Source: Pyrenula massariospora (taxonomy: Eukaryota; Ascomycota; Eurotiomycetes; Pyrenulales; Pyrenulaceae). From it: a stretch of 64,000 nt of DNA. The notes under the pieces are model-generated. The model searched no databases. It was given only the letters and a program-made list of their open reading frames with translations, and was not told the DNA's origin. Both the position numbers and the translations under genes were made by a program. This document shows positions 36,148 through 47,898 of this stretch, one piece after another (the first letter of the stretch is position 1; the number at the start of each line of letters is the position of its first letter). The stretch is taken from assembly GCA_021030905.1 (NCBI GenBank), contig JAGFMI010000006.1:62001-126000 (forward strand), written 5' to 3'.

Positions 36148-37770
36148 ATGCTTTTCAATTTCCTACCAGGCGCTCTCGCATTTAATATAAATCCTAATGA
36201 GGACCCTGGACCACCACCGAGATGGTTTCAACAGCGGTCTTCCAAATGGTTTTGCATCCTCACGGCTTCTTTTGCCGTCTTCACAGATTTATTCCTCTAC
36301 TCCATTATAGTTCCCGTAATACCATTTGCGTTATCTAATAGAGTTGGCGTTGTAACTCAAGATGTTCAGCATTGGGTCTCTGTTTTGCTTACCATCTATG
36401 GCGTGTCTTTACTTGTTGGCTCGCCCATTGCGGGTTACTGGGCAGACAAAACGAGCACGCGAAGCCAGTCTTTTCTATTCAGCTTACTATTGCTTATGGG
36501 ATCTACGCTCATGTTTTGCCTCGCAAGGTCGCTGCCGGTGCTTCTACTCGCTCGGATTTTCCAAGGCCTAGCTGCGTCTTTTGTATGGACTCTGGTGATC
36601 ACCATTGTCGCAGATAGAATGGGATCCAAGGGTCTTGGTTATGCAATGGGCTGGATTACCCTTGGAAGGACGATCTCTACGATTATTGGACCATTGCTTG
36701 GCGGTGTACTGTACGCCCGGGCGGGATACTATTCCGTATTTGGAGTATCCTTTGCAGTGATCTCTATTGATATTGTCTTGCGATTTGTGTTGATCGAGGC
36801 GAAGATAGCGCGAAGGTGGGACCCTTCGATTGGTTCCAATAATGATCTGCCTTCTGCATCGAATATGCAGGACTCGGAAGAAGGTCAGCCGCAACAAAAC
36901 TCTTTCAACAGCAAGGAACAAAGCACGCAAATTCCCCCAGACGAATGCCACGAACATCAACGAGGTCGCGTCTACAAACTCGTCCACCGTCTTCCCCCAA
37001 TATTCACTCTACTGGGAAGCGCTCGCATGTTGGTCGCAATTTGGGGCTGCATATTTCAAGCGCTCCTTCTCGCAGGCGCTGACGCCGTCATTCCTCTCTT
37101 TTGCCACAATACCTTTGGCTGGTCCTCCCTTGGCGGTGGGCTTATCTTTCTTGCTCTTGTGATTCCAACCTTTATCTCCCCTCTGATCGGCTGGCTCTCT
37201 GACAAACATGGCCCTAAGTGGTACTGTGCCGTGGGGTATTTGCTGAGCACGCCGCCCTTGATCTTGCTAAGGCTAGTCACGCATAACAGCCTTGAGCAAA
37301 AAGTACTTCTCTGTGCGCTGCTGGCGCTGTTGAGCGCTTCAATGATGTTCTATGAGATTCCGCTGTGGGTGGAGATAGTATTAGTCGTCGACGTCAAGGT
37401 GGCACAAAATCCGGAGTCTTATGGTGTCGGGGCTGTTGGCCAAGCGTACGGGCTGGCAAATATGGCCTATGCATTGGGATGCATATTAGGGCCTATTTGG
37501 GCGGGGTTTGTCTACCAGAGCGCAGGATGGGGAACTATGGGATGGACCATGGGACTGTTGAGCGCACTGAGCGCGGTGCCTACTGTGATATGGACGGGTG
37601 GATATATCTTCGAGAAGAAGAGGAAGGTGGGCAGTGCAGGGGACATAGTGGCTGCAGCTGTTGACGAGGAGAAGGGTACGGAAGAGGGGCCGGAAAAGAG
37701 AGAAAAGGCTGCTGCTGCACAGCCAGAAGAGGAGGGAGTCCGGTGTGTTGAAGAAAAAAAGGGAGAGTAG
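36148..37770 (+). CDS. DHA1-type major facilitator transporter, vesicular-amine-transporter-like
   Basis: Drug:H+ antiporter-family exporters move small molecules out of the cell or into vacuoles. Intron-less, 540 residues, about 12 spans in two halves of six. Landmarks: FTDLFLYSIIVPVIPFAL in span 1, the loop GYWADKTSTRSQ (motif A region GxxADrxxxR), RIFQGLAASFVWTLVITIVA, and WITLGRTISTIIGPLLGGVL (motif C-like GPxxGG). There is a central cytosolic loop of about 55 residues rich in Ser/Gln/Glu, and GWLSDKHGPKWYC in the second half. The C-terminus is long, acidic and Lys-rich. Resembles fungal relatives of SLC18 vesicular amine transporters. The substrate cannot be told. No biosynthetic partner genes are adjacent. 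Intact. Confidence 0.88.
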   Translation: MLFNFLPGALAFNINPNEDPGPPPRWFQQRSSKWFCILTASFAVFTDLFLYSIIVPVIPFALSNRVGVVTQDVQHWVSVLLTIYGVSLLVGSPIAGYWADKTSTRSQSFLFSLLLLMGSTLMFCLARSLPVLLLARIFQGLAASFVWTLVITIVADRMGSKGLGYAMGWITLGRTISTIIGPLLGGVLYARAGYYSVFGVSFAVISIDIVLRFVLIEAKIARRWDPSIGSNNDLPSASNMQDSEEGQPQQNSFNSKEQSTQIPPDECHEHQRGRVYKLVHRLPPIFTLLGSARMLVAIWGCIFQALLLAGADAVIPLFCHNTFGWSSLGGGLIFLALVIPTFISPLIGWLSDKHGPKWYCAVGYLLSTPPLILLRLVTHNSLEQKVLLCALLALLSASMMFYEIPLWVEIVLVVDVKVAQNPESYGVGAVGQAYGLANMAYALGCILGPIWAGFVYQSAGWGTMGWTMGLLSALSAVPTVIWTGGYIFEKKRKVGSAGDIVAAAVDEEKGTEEGPEKREKAAAAQPEEEGVRCVEEKKGE

Positions 37771-38217
37771 AAAGGAACCTTCTACCTTAGGACTCTCTAC
37801 TCTGAAAGGATCATCTCGACTCGCCAAGTTCTGACGCATGATAAAGCAAATCACAGCTCCTGTACCTACAATGCTCAAATCCATTCCCAATGTCCTCTCT
37901 AATCACATATTCGTCGAGAGATGTTCCATCTACTAGGCTATCTGGATTCCGCCCAATCTGGTAAAGTCCGATAATCGCGGGTTAGCATTCAAAGATCTCT
38001 GATTGGCCAAAGCTCGATGCACGCAGAGACGTCACCTCCATGGCACAATCGACTTTCCGACCCCCGGCCATCGGTATCATGACAACATGATCCTCCAGGT
38101 TAGAGCGTACAGCTTCTGTACCATCATTTGTAAGCCTCTCAACTGCTACCCCGCCTGTAGGGCACCCACAGCCTCATCCCCTCCAAGCTCCAAGGGCGTG
38201 ATAAGCAGCGTCCAGAG
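37771..38217. other. Intergenic stretch
   Basis: About 450 bases upstream of the Rieske-AIF gene. No supported coding sequence; a short plus-strand frame at 38003-38227 has no resemblance. Confidence 0.3.
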
Positions 38218-38247
38218 TTGGAGCTGAGTTCCCTACAGCCTTCTTTC

Positions 38248-40137
38248 ATGCTTTCGCGTAGCTTTCCTCGACCTGTAAAATTCTCTTCTATTTATTGCTT
38301 TATCGATCCTCTTTTCAAACAAGCTTTGAGATCTCCAAGCTTTAGACCTCACAAGCCATTGCCACCGACCAAGCCCTTTTCCACAACCCATTCCATAATG
38401 GCAGAGTTCAAGCTTAAAGACCTGTCGTCGCTAAGCCTTAAAGAGGGTGACAAAGTGGAAGCAGAGGTTGAGGGCATCGAGGGCGGCAAAGTGCTCCTTT
38501 TGAAGCTTGCTGGCCAAGTTCATGCCTTGAACGCCAATTGTACGCATTTTGGCGCGCCGTTAAAGAACGGAGTGCTTACTCCCGACGGCCGGCTTACTTG
38601 CCCTTGGCATGGCGGTAGGATACATTGACCATGATGTACAATCACATCGGGACTGATAGATATCCGTTTCAGCTTGCTTCAATGTCTCAACCGGAGATGT
38701 AGAAGACGCACCTGCTCCCGACCACTTGAACAAGTTTCAGGTTTCAGAGAAGAATGGTGGAGTCTACATTAAGGCAGACCAGTCTGCGATAAAGAGTGGC
38801 AGAAGAGCTCCGAGCGTGAAATGCTCTTCACAGGGAACCGATGGGGTAGTAATTGTTGGAGGGTACGATAGAAGGAAATCCAAAGAAATCATGCACAAGC
38901 TAACAATGCTAGTGGGAGCGGCACATTTGGAGCCGTGCAAGAGCTTCGAGACCAAGGATACAAGGGCAAAATCACTATCGTCAGCAACGAGGGAGCTCTG
39001 CCATTAGACAGGACGAAGCTATCAAAAGCTCTAATACCAGATCCTGAGAAGCTCCAACTACGACCACAGGGATGGTACAAAGATGCCGATGTAGACTTAG
39101 TGTCAGACACTGTCACTGGGATTGACTTCTCGAAGAAGGCTGTGACCACCCAATCTGGCAAATCGTTACCATACACCAAACTCATCCTTGCTACGGGAGG
39201 AACGCCGAAAAGATTACCGCTACCCGGCTTCAAAGAGCTGGGTAACGTCTTTCTTCTGCGGACGGTGACGGATGTACAAGCCATCCTGGGCGCGGTTGGG
39301 GACAAGGGGAAGAAGATTGTCGTCGTTGGCTCATCATTCATCGGGATGGAGGTCGCTAACGCTCTGGCAAAAGAGAACTCTGTCAGCGTGATCGGCATGG
39401 AAAGCGCGCCTCTGGAGCGGGTTATGGGCGCGAAAGTCGGTGCAATCTTTCAAAAAGCGCTCGAGAAGAACGGAGTCAAGTTTCATCTGTCAGCTTCTGT
39501 CGACTCTGCCGTTCCTTCGGCTTCTGATAGCAAGACGGTGGGAGGCGTCAAGCTAAAGGATGGCACAGTTCTTGAGGCGGATCTTGTCATCCTCGGCGTC
39601 GGCGTCGCCCCCACGACCGAGTACTTGAAAGATAACTCTCATGTGACATTGGAAAAGGACGGATCACTCAAAACAGACGAAACATTTGCAGTCCAGGGGC
39701 TCAACGATGTCTACGCAATCGGCGACATAGCCACATACCCTTACCATGGCCCTGGAGGCAACGGCTCTTTCACACGGATAGAGCATTGGAACGTGGCACA
39801 AAATGCAGGAAAGGCAGTAGCCACCGAAATAACAGGCAAGAAAGCAAAACCATTCATCCCCGTTTTTTGGTCTGCGCTGGGCAGTCAGCTACGGTACTGC
39901 GGAAATACACCGAATGGATGGGACGATATGATGCTGCAGGGAGAGCCGGAGAATGGAAAATTTACTGCGTATTATGCCAAAGGAGATACGATTGTAGCTG
40001 TTGCTAGTATGATGATGGATCCAATCATGGTGCAGTGCGCGGAGTTGATGAGGCGGGGGAAGATGCCCGGGAAGAAGGATATACAGAGTGGTGTGAGTCC
40101 TTTGGAGGTCGACCTGCCAAAGGATATCAAGATATGA
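38248..40137 (+). CDS. AIF-like NAD(P)H oxidoreductase with N-terminal Rieske domain (AIFM3 type)
   Basis: This class pairs a Rieske [2Fe-2S] domain with an FAD/NAD(P)H pyridine nucleotide-disulfide reductase module. Three exons (38248-38614, 38673-38862, 38913-40137) give 593 residues. The Rieske ligands are in CTHFGAPL (C98, H100) and CPWHGACF (C118, H121), the second pair rebuilt across intron 1. The FAD-binding VIVGGGSGTFGA is rebuilt across intron 2. Further marks are KLILATGGTPKRL, the NAD-binding KIVVVGSSFIGMEVANALA, and the FAD-contact DVYAIGDIATYP. The first 50 residues are basic and hydroxylated with Phe/Ser, mitochondrial-targeting-like, ending near an internal Met (MAEFKLKD, 38398). 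A frame start at 38218 adds 10 residues. All cofactor residues are present. Confidence 0.93.
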
Positions 40138-40585
40138 GCATGATGACTGGCAAAGGAGGCGTGGATGAATGGCTGACCATTGTTCGTGAAGCTGAAAGGT
40201 CAATAGCAGCTGCGACCAGGATAACCGCTAGACCGAGGATGCCTAGACGCGAAAGGTGGTTGTATAAGTCATCGTTGAGAAGTCTAGTTGGAAGAACCTA
40301 TATAAGGCTAACAAGGCCAATTCACAGTCGTACTTCTAGCCCTCTTTAAATATACAACTTAAGCCTCATCCCGGACAGGCGTTCCGGCGCGGGCGGGAAT
40401 GTGGGGAGCAACTGGCGGGCACTACAGCAAGGGGGCCAGCGACCGAACCCAAACCATTTTGTTGGTGGTCAGGCTGAGCTTCAGGACACCTCACCAACTC
40501 AGCAGATATTCTTGCACACCGTCAAACCAACGCGGAACTCGTCCATCATGGACTACACTCGCCCTGAACTACGATCACCGGCAAG
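40138..40585. other. Intergenic stretch
   Basis: About 450 bases between two tandem plus-strand genes. It holds a tatataagg string near 40300. No supported coding sequence. Confidence 0.3.
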
Positions 40586-41898
40586 ATGGCGGAAGTAGAT
40601 ATGGATCTCACAGGATACATCGTCAGATTTCTTGCTTGGAGTTACCTCCCAAATGTAAGATATTGATTCCTTACACCACGATTTCAGACTGCAGAGAAAA
40701 GTTGCATGTGAATCCGCCACACGCACAGGCTACAATGTATACATTGATACTAATGAGCTGGTCTCTTCTGCAATGCTCGCCCAAGAGCTCCATCACCTTC
40801 ATCCCGCCCTTCCCTGGCACGCAACTCAGCCTTTCGTTGGAGAAGATGTGCTAACGGATCTTATAGTTGATAACAGGCATTTTACATTCCCTCTACTACA
40901 AGTTCACGATCCGCGCCGGTCGACGACACCCTCAACAGGGCTCAATAGAATGGAACAAACACCGTCGACAAATCTATGTTTTGATTCTCTGCCTCTACCT
41001 CGTCTACACAGTCCTTCAAAGTCTTTATGACATCCGCTTGGCTGGTGATTTTTACTGTGATCTGGACGTGGCGACAGACGCCTCAGAGAAAGATATCAAG
41101 AAACGATTTCGCCGGCTCGCTGCCCTCCACCATCCTGACAAGATCCAAGGCAATGAAGTAGAGCTTGACTTCGTACGCCTGAAGATGGCTCAGGACACGC
41201 TTGTTGAACCCGCAAGACGGTTTGCATATGATCGCTTTGGCAGTGGAGTAATTTCAGAATACAACCAGGAGAAACTCGTCACGATTCGAGAATACGTCTA
41301 TGCAGGCCTTCAGGGGATGTTACCAGGATACATAAGAGATGGGCTCGTGCTAGTCTTGATGAACTATCTGGTCCTCCCGAAATGGGCTCGATTCTGGCGC
41401 TATTTTGCAATCGCTACGCTTGCACTCCTTGAAGTGTATCTCCTCACCCATCCATGGTCTCCTCCTGCATTGGTCAAAACAGTCGCATCGTTCATTCAAC
41501 AGAGGCTGCCTGATCTCTTTCCGCCGCATATATTACCTTTTCAGCTCCTTGAAATTGCTCGCACTCTTTCCATATCGATCAACATTTTCATCTCCAAGCT
41601 CACCCCTCCTGAAGCGCAGCAAAAGGGCAAGGATGCCTATATTTCCGTCCAAGAGGAGGCACAAGTCCAGGCCAACGCGCAGGCGGCGATCACTGCGGAC
41701 ATTGAGGCAACGGGTCTGTTGACACTGGCACTTACTCCTTTCAGAGGAGATAGAGAGAAAGTGAAGAGCCTGAGAAGAGGGATGAAAGACGGGATGGTTG
41801 TGACAGCGCTGAAAAACAGCACCGAGGTCAAAGAGGCGATGGATAAAAAGCGCGAACGTCAAGCCCATACTCAGGTTCAGAATGGTAGAGCTCACTAA
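40586..41898 (+). CDS. Membrane-anchored J-domain (DnaJ) protein
   Basis: J-proteins stimulate Hsp70 ATPase; this one is membrane-bound, most likely at the ER. Two exons (40586-40654 and 40867-41898) give 366 residues. The 212-bp intron joins SYLPN to LITGILHSLYYKFTIRAG in frame. A span (YVLILCLYLVYTVLQSLY, about 60-77) precedes the J-domain (DFYCDLDVATDASEKDIKKR...ALHHPDK). The HPD motif is at 112-114. A second hydrophobic pair follows (LVLVLMNYLVLPKW, YFAIATLALLEVYLL), then a long C-terminal part with a basic end. It is not Sec63, since no Brl domain is seen. Alternative starts within the first exon (Met 6) are possible. The substrate process is unknown. Confidence 0.85.
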
Positions 41899-42308
41899 AT
41901 TTCTTTGATGTTGGGATGATTTGGTCTGCATATAGACGGCGGTCACTGCATAGCATTTGGTGGCGTTTACATGTCATGGACGATCTCAATGCACTATTTT
42001 ATTCAAAATGCGATTACAAGCGTCTTTTATTTTATGTCTCCGGAATTCCATCGTCAATGTTCAATCTAGCGACCTCCCCGCCTGCACATTCCTGAAGTTG
42101 GACCGTGCCGTGTGTCTTCACCCAACCTCGTCATCTCTCCAGCATTGCCTCCGCCCTTCCATTTTCTTTCGAACAAAGATTTACTCAAGCTGGAATTCCA
42201 GCGCTCACTTCACTCCAAGATGGCAGGGCCTGACTCATTAATGTATGAGTATAAGTGGATGTCCTGCAGACCGGGCATGCCACTTTGCAGGAACACCACA
42301 GTCTCATC
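41899..42308. other. Intergenic stretch
   Basis: About 410 bases between the J-protein and chitinase genes. No supported coding sequence. An in-frame extension of the chitinase frame to 42255 is not preferred because it would bury the signal peptide. Confidence 0.3.
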
Positions 42309-44069
42309 ATGTTACGAAGACTCTTCAGTACAACCATACTCCTACTTTTCACGTTCATCTTCTCGTCTTCTGCAACATTTACTTCAATAACACGCAACTT
42401 CCAGCATCGCAGCGAGCGGCGGTCTTGGTCTCTCACAGGGTCTATCAAATACATTCACAAGGATGATAACAAAGCGTTTCCTCCAAGCTCTCCAAGACAT
42501 CATCAAAGATCTGAAGTCGATAATACGCCTGTGTATATCTCGCTCTGGAACCGGTATGCATCGAAAAGCGCTCTTCGCGATGTGATAATCGACGCGCTAA
42601 AGGAAAACGGAACGGGAACGTCTAAGCGACAGGACTCTGGTCAGAATGCCACTACAGCAAATCATACTGATCAAGTCAATGATCCTTTAATCGACCTGAA
42701 TGCCTTCATCTCTGACCTCGCCGGTCTCATCGCGTCCGAACTCCCTAGCTGCTCGGAGCCGCAGAATCCAAAAACGAACGCAGTAAAGGATACTTCCCCG
42801 TCTACATCGAGTGCTAATCCCTCAGGCTGTCGTCCCAAGGCATCCTCCTCTTCAAGCACCACCTCCTCAGAACTCGCTTCCTTTGCGTCCGGTCCCACCC
42901 CTCTGACTTCCACTCCCCCTCCCCCTCCCCCCTCCCCTTCCACGTCAACCACCCCCATCACGCCTACCATCCCACCAAACTCCTCATCAACAAACACCAC
43001 GAACCCCTTCCCCTCCAATGACACCCAACGCCAATCTCAACCCCGCCACTTCAACCCAATGGCCAGCAACAACCTCGCAACCTACTACTCCTCATCCCCG
43101 CTCACCTACCAAGTCCCAATGACAACCCTCTGCGCCGACCCTTCCCTTGACATCATAATCCTCGCCTTCATCGACCAACTCTCCTACTCTAATGGCTTTC
43201 CCAGCATGAAACTCGGCACCAACTGCCACCCCTACTCTCCGGCCCAGCTCGCCGCCGGCGCCACGGGCCTGCTGGATTGCACGCAGGACCTCGCACCAGC
43301 AGTCCAACAGTGCCAAGCGAACGGTAAGAAAGTACTCATCAGTCTTGGCGGCGCCAACGGCGTAGACGGCATCACTGACCCGGAGAACTTCGCCAACATG
43401 ATCTGGAACCTCTTTGGTGAGGGAACGGCCAACCCTGAGCTCCGTCCCTTTGGCAACGTCTCCCTCGATGGGTTTGACGACGGTACGTTTCCCTCCCCCC
43501 AACACTCTCCCTATTCCCGCTCCATCTAAAACTCCCCACCGACAGACAGTGAAAATCACCTCACCCTCCCCGCCTGGACCACCTTCCTCACCGCCCTCCG
43601 CTCCAAGTTCCTCACAGCACAAAAGCCCTACTTCCTCTCCGCCTCCCCTCAATGCCCCTACCCCGACGCTTCCATCCCCTCCTCCATCACCTCGAGCTTG
43701 ACAGACTTTGTCTGGGTCCAATTCTATAACAACCCCGCCTGCCAAGTCCCTGGCCCAGACTTTCTCCAGTCCGTCCAGCAGTGGAGCGCGTCCATCGCGG
43801 CAAACACCTCTTCCTTTCAGAAAATAGGTAATGGTGTGGAGAGTCCGCGCCTGTACATCGGTGCGCCCGCTTTTCCGCTCACGGGTACGGCGGAGGGGGG
43901 TTATGTGCCGGCGCAAGACCTTGTGGGGAAAATTGGAGAAGTGCATGGTTTGGGGCTGGAGAATTTGGGCGGTGTTGCGATTTGGGGGGGCGCGGAGGGG
44001 GAGGAAGGGGGGAATGGTATTGGTGGCGAGGGGAGGTTTGTGGAGGTTGTTAAGGGAGCGTTGGGTTGA
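42309..44069 (+). CDS. GH18 class III-type chitinase with long Ser/Thr/Pro N-terminal region
   Basis: GH18 chitinases cleave chitin in wall remodelling or nutrition. Two exons (42309-43482 and 43546-44069) give 565 residues. A signal peptide (MLRRLFSTTILLLFTFIFSS) is followed by about 240 residues rich in Ser, Thr, Pro and Asn-glycosylation sites. The GH18 barrel then begins NLATYYSSSPLTYQVPMTTL, with LDIIILAFIDQLSYSNG, KVLISLGGANG (SxGG) and the catalytic DGFDDDSE. That motif crosses the intron and keeps all of DxxDxDxE. VWVQFYNNPAC and YIGAPAFPLTG follow; the end is Gly-rich. Class III fungal chitinases usually carry the Ser/Thr region after the domain, so the order here is unusual. No GPI signal seen. 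Secreted. Confidence 0.88.
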
Positions 44070-45142
44070 GTTGAGTTGGAGGTTGGTTGTTTGCTTTCAT
44101 TTTAAGGGCCCTTCTGTGAGTACACCACGCTGGTCGGGGATTTTTGATCTGGTATCCTCCCAAGGTAGACTCTTTATCCCTTAACATATATCTTAGATAA
44201 TACTCTATGTCCTCTCAAAATCTCTCCCAATTTCTTCGAAATCTACAAATTATCACCACCAACACCTTTAACAGGTCATGAACTACTATAACCCTATTAC
44301 TTCAAAATATAATTCTCTACCAGCCATATCTTTCAGCACAATATATCCTTCAGTCCCTATAATTCTCTACCAGCCATATCTTTCAGCACAATATATCCTT
44401 CAGCCCCTATAATTCTCTACCAGCCCTACTTCTCAGTACAATCTACACCCCAACCTTATCAATAGCCTTCTCTAAACATATCAAAGACCCATGTCGCATC
44501 ACCCTCCCAATAAATATCTCCCAACCTTCTCCAGTAATCGCTAATCTCCTCCCCAACAACTTAAAACAGACCCATTTTCAAATCAACACACAACCCCCCA
44601 TCTACTACAAACAAGCCCATTCCTTCCTCGAAAAACCACCAAGACCGTTTACAGTAGGATAACTATACATCGCCTCTTCACCTTCAACACTACAAGCCAG
44701 AATCCCAGCTGAAATAACAACGCATGGGTCCATCGGTTCACGATTCTTGTTGGCTCCAGGAAGAGTCTAGGTTGATGGATAGGACTACGTGCTAGTGAGG
44801 GTTAGGGCTTGCTAGTTTGAGGTGAGCTGGAGCGGTGGGATTTTGTTGGAGGGGGGTGGGTTTCCAAAGCATACGAGTTTGATAGAATCCGATCTTTGTT
44901 TTCCGTGTAAAATGTTCCACGACGACCCTTTTTTTTCTTCTGAGTAGGAACGTAGGGTCAGGTGTGCACATTAAGCGTGGTAGATCATGAGACAGTCGAT
45001 ATGCGTAACTACAACAGCGTTCGCGAGACAAAAAGTCCTTACGGAGAGCAGCACGCGCACGTCAAGTTTGCGTTTTCGAACATGAATAAAAAAGTAATAT
45101 TTTCGTTGACATTGCAAAATTTATTCAACGCATCCTCTTCAT
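44070..45142. other. Intergenic region with tandem repeats
   Basis: Between two convergent 3' ends. The 50-bp tandem repeat at 44309-44443 lies inside. The rest is low-complexity, C/T- and A-rich, with no supported coding sequence. Confidence 0.4.
44309..44443. repeat. 50-bp tandem repeat, about 2.7 copies
   Basis: The unit begins ataattctctaccagccata and repeats at 44309, 44359 and 44409. The first two copies differ by a single base near the end (cagtccct versus cagcccct); the third is partial and more diverged. It sits 240 bp past the chitinase stop codon. Confidence 0.85.
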
Positions 45143-47874
45143 TCAATTCCCAACACCCCCCGCGACCCAATCCCTAAACTGCGGATCTCCAGGCGCAGGA
45201 AAGAGCCCTCTATCCCCCTCCCCCCTCCCACCACCATTGACATTGCCTCCTCCCTGCCCTCCTTCCCTCCCCTGATCCCCTCCCGTTTGAGCCGCCGCCG
45301 CTGCCCCACCCCTCCCAGCCCGCCGATCATGATTCTCATTCCTTCTCTCCCTCTGCACGCCCCTCCACCAAACCAACACCGCCAACGTCGCCGCAAGCCC
45401 CACAATGATCAAACTATCCAGCAACCCATCGTCGTCCAAATTCTCGTACCCAGCGTCCCACGGGTTCGCTCCCGTGGTCGGATCCAAATCCCCCCCGGGC
45501 ATGGGGTCGTTGCTGTTATCCCCGTACCCATCATATGTGGGATCCATGTTCATTCCGGCCCCATCCCCGCCATCATGATCATACGCGCTGGACAGGAAAT
45601 GCGCGATCCACTCACTCAGCGTGCGGGATTTCTTTCCCCTTTTCTTCTCGCCAGAGTCCTCGTCGTCGTCGCTGTCCTCGACGTCATCATCGTGAATCGA
45701 GTTCACGCTCCCACGGGTCAGCGTGTTCCAATAACTCCTCGCCCGCAACTTGATCAAGCTCAACTTCACCGGCAAATACGCCTCGGGCTTCAACTCCAGC
45801 GCCAGATCGTAGAAGCGCTTCGCCAGGTGAAAGTCTTGTTCCACGCTCACGCCATTCTCGTGCATCCAGCCCAGGTTCCACAGTGCTTGGGCGGAGCGGT
45901 GTCCGGCAGATCCATCTGCGGCAGTGTGGTAGCACGTGCTCGCCTTGTCGATGTCCATGGGTGTCCCCGTGCCTGTGAGGTAGTGGTCGCCCATCTTGAT
46001 GAGGGAGTCGATGTTGGACTGTTTGGCGGAGCGGGTCCAATAGATCAGTGCAAGGGAGCCGTCGGAGCGGTGAAAGGGGAGGGGTGGGTCCTCTTTGGGG
46101 AGTAGGCTTGTGAGAGGGAGCATGGATTTGTGCGAATCGAGCAGATACGCGACGTTGGATTGGGCGGGTTCATACCCCTGCTCGGCGGCCATGATGGAGG
46201 CTATCAGGGCGGTTTCAGTGTCGCCGGAGGTGTGGGCGTCATTGGCTTCGGTAAAGGAGGAGTGTAGGGTCTCGGCCTTCTCGGCGACGAGCTTGTAGTA
46301 GACAGTCGCGTAGCCACAATTGCGTTCTTTGCCGATTCCTTTGTTGGCGATTTCGGCGAGGTAATAGAAGGCTTCCATCCAGCCATGGCGAGCGGCGACT
46401 TCGAAATACTTGATAGCTGTTTCGACGTCACCTTGGTCGAGGAAGAAAACGCCGAGGGCCGATTGGGCAGGACCAAGGTCTTGATCTGCGGCTGCTTTGA
46501 AGTATGCTGCTGCACGAAGAGGATCTTGAGGGACACTAAGGCCGTCGCGGTAGAGGATGCCCATAAGGTACTGGCTGAGCTTGTCGCCGACGGAGATGCC
46601 TCGTTTGAACCATGTTGCAGCCTTTTCAAAGCTCTGCTCTGTGAGCTCGCCACGGAGGAACATTCGTCCTATGTAGCCAGCACTTTTTCCTGCAGTGCTT
46701 TCAATTCCTTTCGGAGGGTTAGCGACAACTTTGCCATCTCTGCCCCAGTATGATTTTGCAACTTTCATGAACATCTTGTGAGCCTTTTTGACATTTCTTT
46801 TCATGTCCTTAGTGCCATCGTAGTAGATGGTGCCGAGGTTGAAAGCCGCAGTCATGTCACCATCTCTTGACCACAGATCCAGATACTCGACCACATTCTC
46901 GACATCAGAATGTGCCTTGCCATGGGAAGTGACGACGCTCGCGCCTTCACCGAACACGCCGCCTTCGTTATCTGCCCATCGAAAGGATTCTTTTGGCATT
47001 CTGGTACCACCCGGCGGACCTGCTTGCCAAAATGCCATAGCCTTGTCTGCAACTCTTTTGTAATAGTAGGCAGCCTCGTCGCAGTTTCTCGGGGTTCCGA
47101 TGCCAGAGTGGTGACGGAACGCAACTGTCATCTCTGACTTCACGTTACCCTGTTCCGCCGCGGCAGTATGGTATAGCAACGCTTTTGCCTGGTCGCGCTC
47201 AACGCCCCCTCCAACCCCAGTCGCGTACATTAGCCCAAGCATATACTGTGCTGTGTTGTTGCCATTCAGATCTGCCAGTTGAGAGTATCTTTCGAAGGCA
47301 GCCTCGTAGTTTCGTGGGTGAGAATAATTTCCATAGAAATTCATCTCAGCCAAAAGAAAGATGGCGTCCGGGTCTTCCGAGTAAGCCGCATGGTCCAAAA
47401 TGCGCACAGCTTTCTGGAGAGCCGGATTTAGGCGTGGAGCAGTCAACGTGACTGTTGGATCTTTCGAAGGGGCTTCATTGAGGAAGAGTAGGCGGAACAG
47501 GTGCTTGCCGTAGTAAGTTGTGTGTCCTAAGAAACCCGACGGTTTGCGACTGGCACTTGTGCTTGTCCTCGTCCGCGGCAATCTCCCTAGTATATTCAAA
47601 GCATTTTCAACAGCCGTCGAGATTGTATCGCCTGACTGTTCTGAATATTCAGTTCCTTGAATTGGACGTTGTTCGCTCTGTCTATTGTACTTCGTAGCCT
47701 CGTCATCAAGCTGTGGCTCCGGCTGGAGCACCGACTGCTGGCTATCGTCTTGAGGCCCATCTTGTGCAAGAGAGAAGATTGCGGAGACCAAAAGGATGAC
47801 TGGATTGTCCGCAGGGTCAGTGTACAATTTTAATCCACAGGCCTTGGGAGCTCACCAAAGAGGAAAGACAGCAT
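45143..47874 (-). CDS. hrd3: Hrd3/SEL1L-like Sel1-repeat subunit of the ER-associated degradation ligase
   Basis: Hrd3 is the luminal partner of the Hrd1 ubiquitin ligase and receives misfolded glycoproteins. I place the start in a tiny first exon (47874-47856, MLSFLF, or 47898 with eight more residues), joined to 47799-45143. This gives 891 residues and a proper signal peptide (MLSFLFVILLVSAIFSLAQD). The unspliced frame instead begins with MYTDPADNP and is less convincing. Many Sel1 repeats follow, for example NTAQYMLGLMYATGVGGGVE, AAFNLGTIYYDG and QALWNLGWMHENGV. A C-terminal span (LDSLIIVGLAATLAVLVWWR) precedes a short cytosolic Gly/Arg-rich tail. Length and layout match fungal Hrd3. Intact. 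Confidence 0.92.
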
Positions 47875-47898
47875 GTGCTGTCTCCAGAGCCTGGTCAT

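Noticed and set aside
40586-41898. J-protein as Sec63
   Set aside because: No Brl/Sec63 domain follows the J-domain, and the length (366 residues) is too short.
43465-43560. Chitinase lacking its catalytic acid
   Set aside because: The motif is split by an intron; spliced sequence DGFDDDSE keeps the full DxxDxDxE pattern.
45287-46105. 272-residue plus-strand frame opposite hrd3
   Set aside because: Shadow of the Sel1-repeat gene; composition is Pro/Arg-rich with no family resemblance.
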